Assembly (NCBI RefSeq): GCF_025971955.1
Contig: NZ_JAPDMX010000028.1
Span: forward strand, 434,001 to 498,000
DNA length: 64,000 bases
Source: Shewanella subflava
Lineage (GTDB): Bacteria; Pseudomonadota; Gammaproteobacteria; Enterobacterales; Shewanellaceae
Reading direction: 5' to 3'
Shown here: positions 62,192 through 64,000 of the stretch, in pieces
How positions within the stretch are numbered: the stretch's first letter is position 1
How the letters are laid out: each line of letters opens with the position of its first letter
The notes under the pieces: model-generated
What the model was told of the DNA's origin: nothing
The model's database searches: none
What the model saw: only the letters and a program-made list of their open reading frames with translations
Made by a program: the position numbers and the translations under genes

Positions 62192-62898
62192 TGCTCATCT
62201 CCTAAAACGGTATAGCGACTTTCTTGTGTATTTTCTGTACGGTAGATAATGCCGCCACGGGTTTGTACTTTGTTGGCTGGCAATACGTAACCAGATAAGC
62301 TTTGACCTGCAACGAATGATTGCACCGCAGAAACCACTCGATTATTAGTCACATTTACCACACGGCCATTAAAACTAACGCCTTCATTGGTCAAACTGAG
62401 CGTTGAAACCAGCACATGTGATACGGGTAAATCTGTTGGCAGTAGCTCCCAATTGCGACTTAAAATCAGTTCACCGTGATCCGTTGCACGAAGCGCATTC
62501 GCCACATTCAAATCAACTAAGTTAAATTCATGGGCATGAAAAGCCGCTTGTAAGCTTTGTTGCAACTGAAAGGCTAATTCGTTGGTTTGATTAAAATCGT
62601 CACTCATAACAGGCGTCGTTATCAGCAAGGGTTGATCTGGTCTTAATGCATCATTTTGCAATACCAGTTCATTAACTAATTTTTCGGCCCAAACATTGAT
62701 TTGGCCTTTTGGGGCTAAACCTGAAGCGTGAATATCATAAACCAGTTTTTCTTGGTACATGTCATTTTGGTCTTGATAGCCAATGCGCTTTCCATCTTGA
62801 ACATAGTTCAAGTTTTGCGCTTGATTGACTGCGTTACTGCATCCAGCAAGACCCATTGTGGTTAGCATCAGCGCGAGAATAGAGAACTTTTGCTGCAT
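62188..62898 (-). CDS. flgO: Flagellar outer-membrane lipoprotein FlgO
   Basis: 236 residues: signal peptide with lipobox GLAGC, FlgO domain (about 70-200; VNELVLQNDALRPDQPLLIT, LAFQLQQSLQAAFHAHEFNLVD). Works with FlgP and FlgT to build the outer part of sheathed or polar flagella. First of two overlapping genes; its promoter lies in 62899-63150. Confidence 0.88.
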   Translation of the reverse strand: MQQKFSILALMLTTMGLAGCSNAVNQAQNLNYVQDGKRIGYQDQNDMYQEKLVYDIHASGLAPKGQINVWAEKLVNELVLQNDALRPDQPLLITTPVMSDDFNQTNELAFQLQQSLQAAFHAHEFNLVDLNVANALRATDHGELILSRNWELLPTDLPVSHVLVSTLSLTNEGVSFNGRVVNVTNNRVVSAVQSFVAGQSLSGYVLPANKVQTRGGIIYRTENTQESRYTVLGDEQ

Positions 62899-63151
62899 GA
62901 GTTATTCCTTCGCTTTAGTTCAAAAAGCAATGTAATTCGATTGATAACCTTTTATCGGCATTGCAGTGATTTTCTTTACAATGATTATGCGACGACTTTC
63001 ATTCTTTGGCTTGATTCATGTAAAAAAGCACACGTGCTTGACTCAGCGTTTAGGCATAGTTATTGCTTGATTGTAGATTATATAACGATGTAATCACCGT
63101 AAAATGGTGAATTTTCAAAACAGACGACAGATATCTGACGCAGGGTGAATT

Positions 63152-64000
63152 ATGTTTCATGCATTTAAAAATCAAAATAGCACACAAACTTGGCTTAACT
63201 GGGCGCGAGTCTTCATGCTGTTACCTGTTTTTATCAGCCTTAATGGAATTGCAGAGCAAGTCGAAGTGACAGGCACAGCTAAAATCGTTAATGGTAATAT
63301 GGAGAAAGCCCGTGAAGATGCCATTAATCAAGCGCTAAACTATGCCAGTTTGCGAGCTGGGGTTAACTTTTCAAGTCAGCAGCAAATTAGTCAAGGGGCG
63401 TTAACGCAAGATACCTTTTCGATGCAGCGGATGGGGGCTGCCAATAATATCGAGCTGCTAAGTGAAATGGTTAATGGTGATACACTCACAGTGATGTTGT
63501 CACTTTATGTTGATGACACAAGTCAAACCGACCAATGTAAAGCCCAATCGTTAAAAGCGGCTATTTTACTGCCGCAAATCGAAGTGGCCGATAGAAGCCA
63601 GCTTAACCATGGTCATCTATCTGGTTTCAATCAAGCGCTAACTTTTCAATTTGGTAAGTTGATAAATAGTCAGTCGGTGACCAGTTTTGCAAGAGTGCAT
63701 GCGAATGAGCGTTTAGACGACACAAATGAACTTGTTAACTTTAAAGGTTATGGTATTCCAAGTTGGTTAGGTGAAATTACCGATAGTCAGTACATACTAA
63801 AAACCAAAGTGATTGACATGTCTACTGCGCCTTACACCACCAGTTTTCTAGGGTTTGTGGATGATATACCTTTAAGGCAGTTTAGTTTTGAGTTAACCCT
63901 GTATCACGGAATAAGTGGTGAAGTAGTTTGGAATGAATCTTTTGCTACCAATGCTCCGTGGGAGTTTGAACGTCAAGAAACCGTGGTACCTAATAGTCAA
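63152..64000 (+). CDS. flgT: Flagellar assembly protein FlgT (3' truncated by window edge)
   Basis: 283 codons are open from ATG 63152 to the window end without a stop. Signal peptide (VFMLLPVFISLNGIAEQ), then the FlgT N domain: VEVTGTAKIVNGNMEKARED followed by AINQALNYASLRAG. FlgT forms the H-ring of the Na+-driven polar flagellum in Vibrio. AGGGTG stands before the ATG. Divergent from flgOP, as in Vibrio. Confidence 0.88.
   Translation, partial: MFHAFKNQNSTQTWLNWARVFMLLPVFISLNGIAEQVEVTGTAKIVNGNMEKAREDAINQALNYASLRAGVNFSSQQQISQGALTQDTFSMQRMGAANNIELLSEMVNGDTLTVMLSLYVDDTSQTDQCKAQSLKAAILLPQIEVADRSQLNHGHLSGFNQALTFQFGKLINSQSVTSFARVHANERLDDTNELVNFKGYGIPSWLGEITDSQYILKTKVIDMSTAPYTTSFLGFVDDIPLRQFSFELTLYHGISGEVVWNESFATNAPWEFERQETVVPNSQ

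Noticed and set aside
63001..63150. Sigma-54 promoter between flgO and flgT
   Set aside because: No acceptable GG-N10-GC element at the right spacing on either strand by eye.

Overview
The window looks like chromosome from a marine gammaproteobacterium, most probably a Shewanella. The inference rests on gene content and order: queA-tgt-yajC-secDF, guaB-guaA-tadA-mltF-purL, cydABX, sstT, cheV, flgOP divergent from flgT, a GlyGly-CTERM protein, and AT-leaning gammaproteobacterial codon use. Nearly all of it is ordinary core genome. I see no rRNA, tRNA, CRISPR array or prophage.

Layout. 1-2270: nucleoside uptake and phosphorolysis (NupC-type carrier, deoD), then a short NlpE-like lipoprotein. 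2280-5700: an accessory island. It holds an IS200/IS605 element whose tnpA carries an amber stop before the catalytic tyrosine, a scrap of an IS4-type transposase, a regular array of ten 11-12 bp half-sites in strictly alternating orientation, and directly after that array a winged-helix/Fic protein whose Fic motif has lost its catalytic histidine. 5900-9370: dTDP-L-rhamnose synthesis (rmlB facing rmlA-D-C). 9440-15510: ABC exporter, alkylation repair (Ada/AlkA fusion plus Ogt), an 11-copy heptanucleotide repeat, DEAD-box helicase and a phosphatase. 15530-22120: phospholipase-D-like lipoprotein, cheV, sstT, rluA, thioredoxin-like protein, acpH. 22195-27760: queuosine tRNA modification and Sec accessory subunits. 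27830-28076: a small non-coding element bounded by two hairpins. 28090-31100: membrane protein, DUF2007, rhodanese, siroheme-type dehydrogenase, YaeQ. 31160-37430: DUF3300 protein, PhoPQ-like two-component system with a PepSY protein, divergent GlyGly-CTERM protein, OmpA-like lipoprotein. 37515-48717: xseA, guaBA, tadA, mltF, purL. 48940-52750: a possible 26-residue protein, then cytochrome bd oxidase with its small subunit CydX. 53160-61650: chemoreceptor, RND efflux pump with a divergent TetR regulator and paired operators, outer-membrane protein. 61740-64000: flagellar accessory lipoproteins FlgP and FlgO, and the start of FlgT, cut by the window end.

The best candidate for something undescribed is the palindromic array at 4058-4266 together with the DNA-binding, histidine-less Fic protein it abuts. 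The alternation and the period of about 43 bp (about four helical turns) suggest cooperative binding by a dimeric protein, possibly the Fic protein itself. Second-tier items are the disabled TnpA next to an intact TnpB with a non-canonical RuvC-II site, the hairpin-bounded element after secF, the CTAGAGG repeat that supplies the ogt stop codon, and the unannotated 26-codon ORF upstream of cydA.
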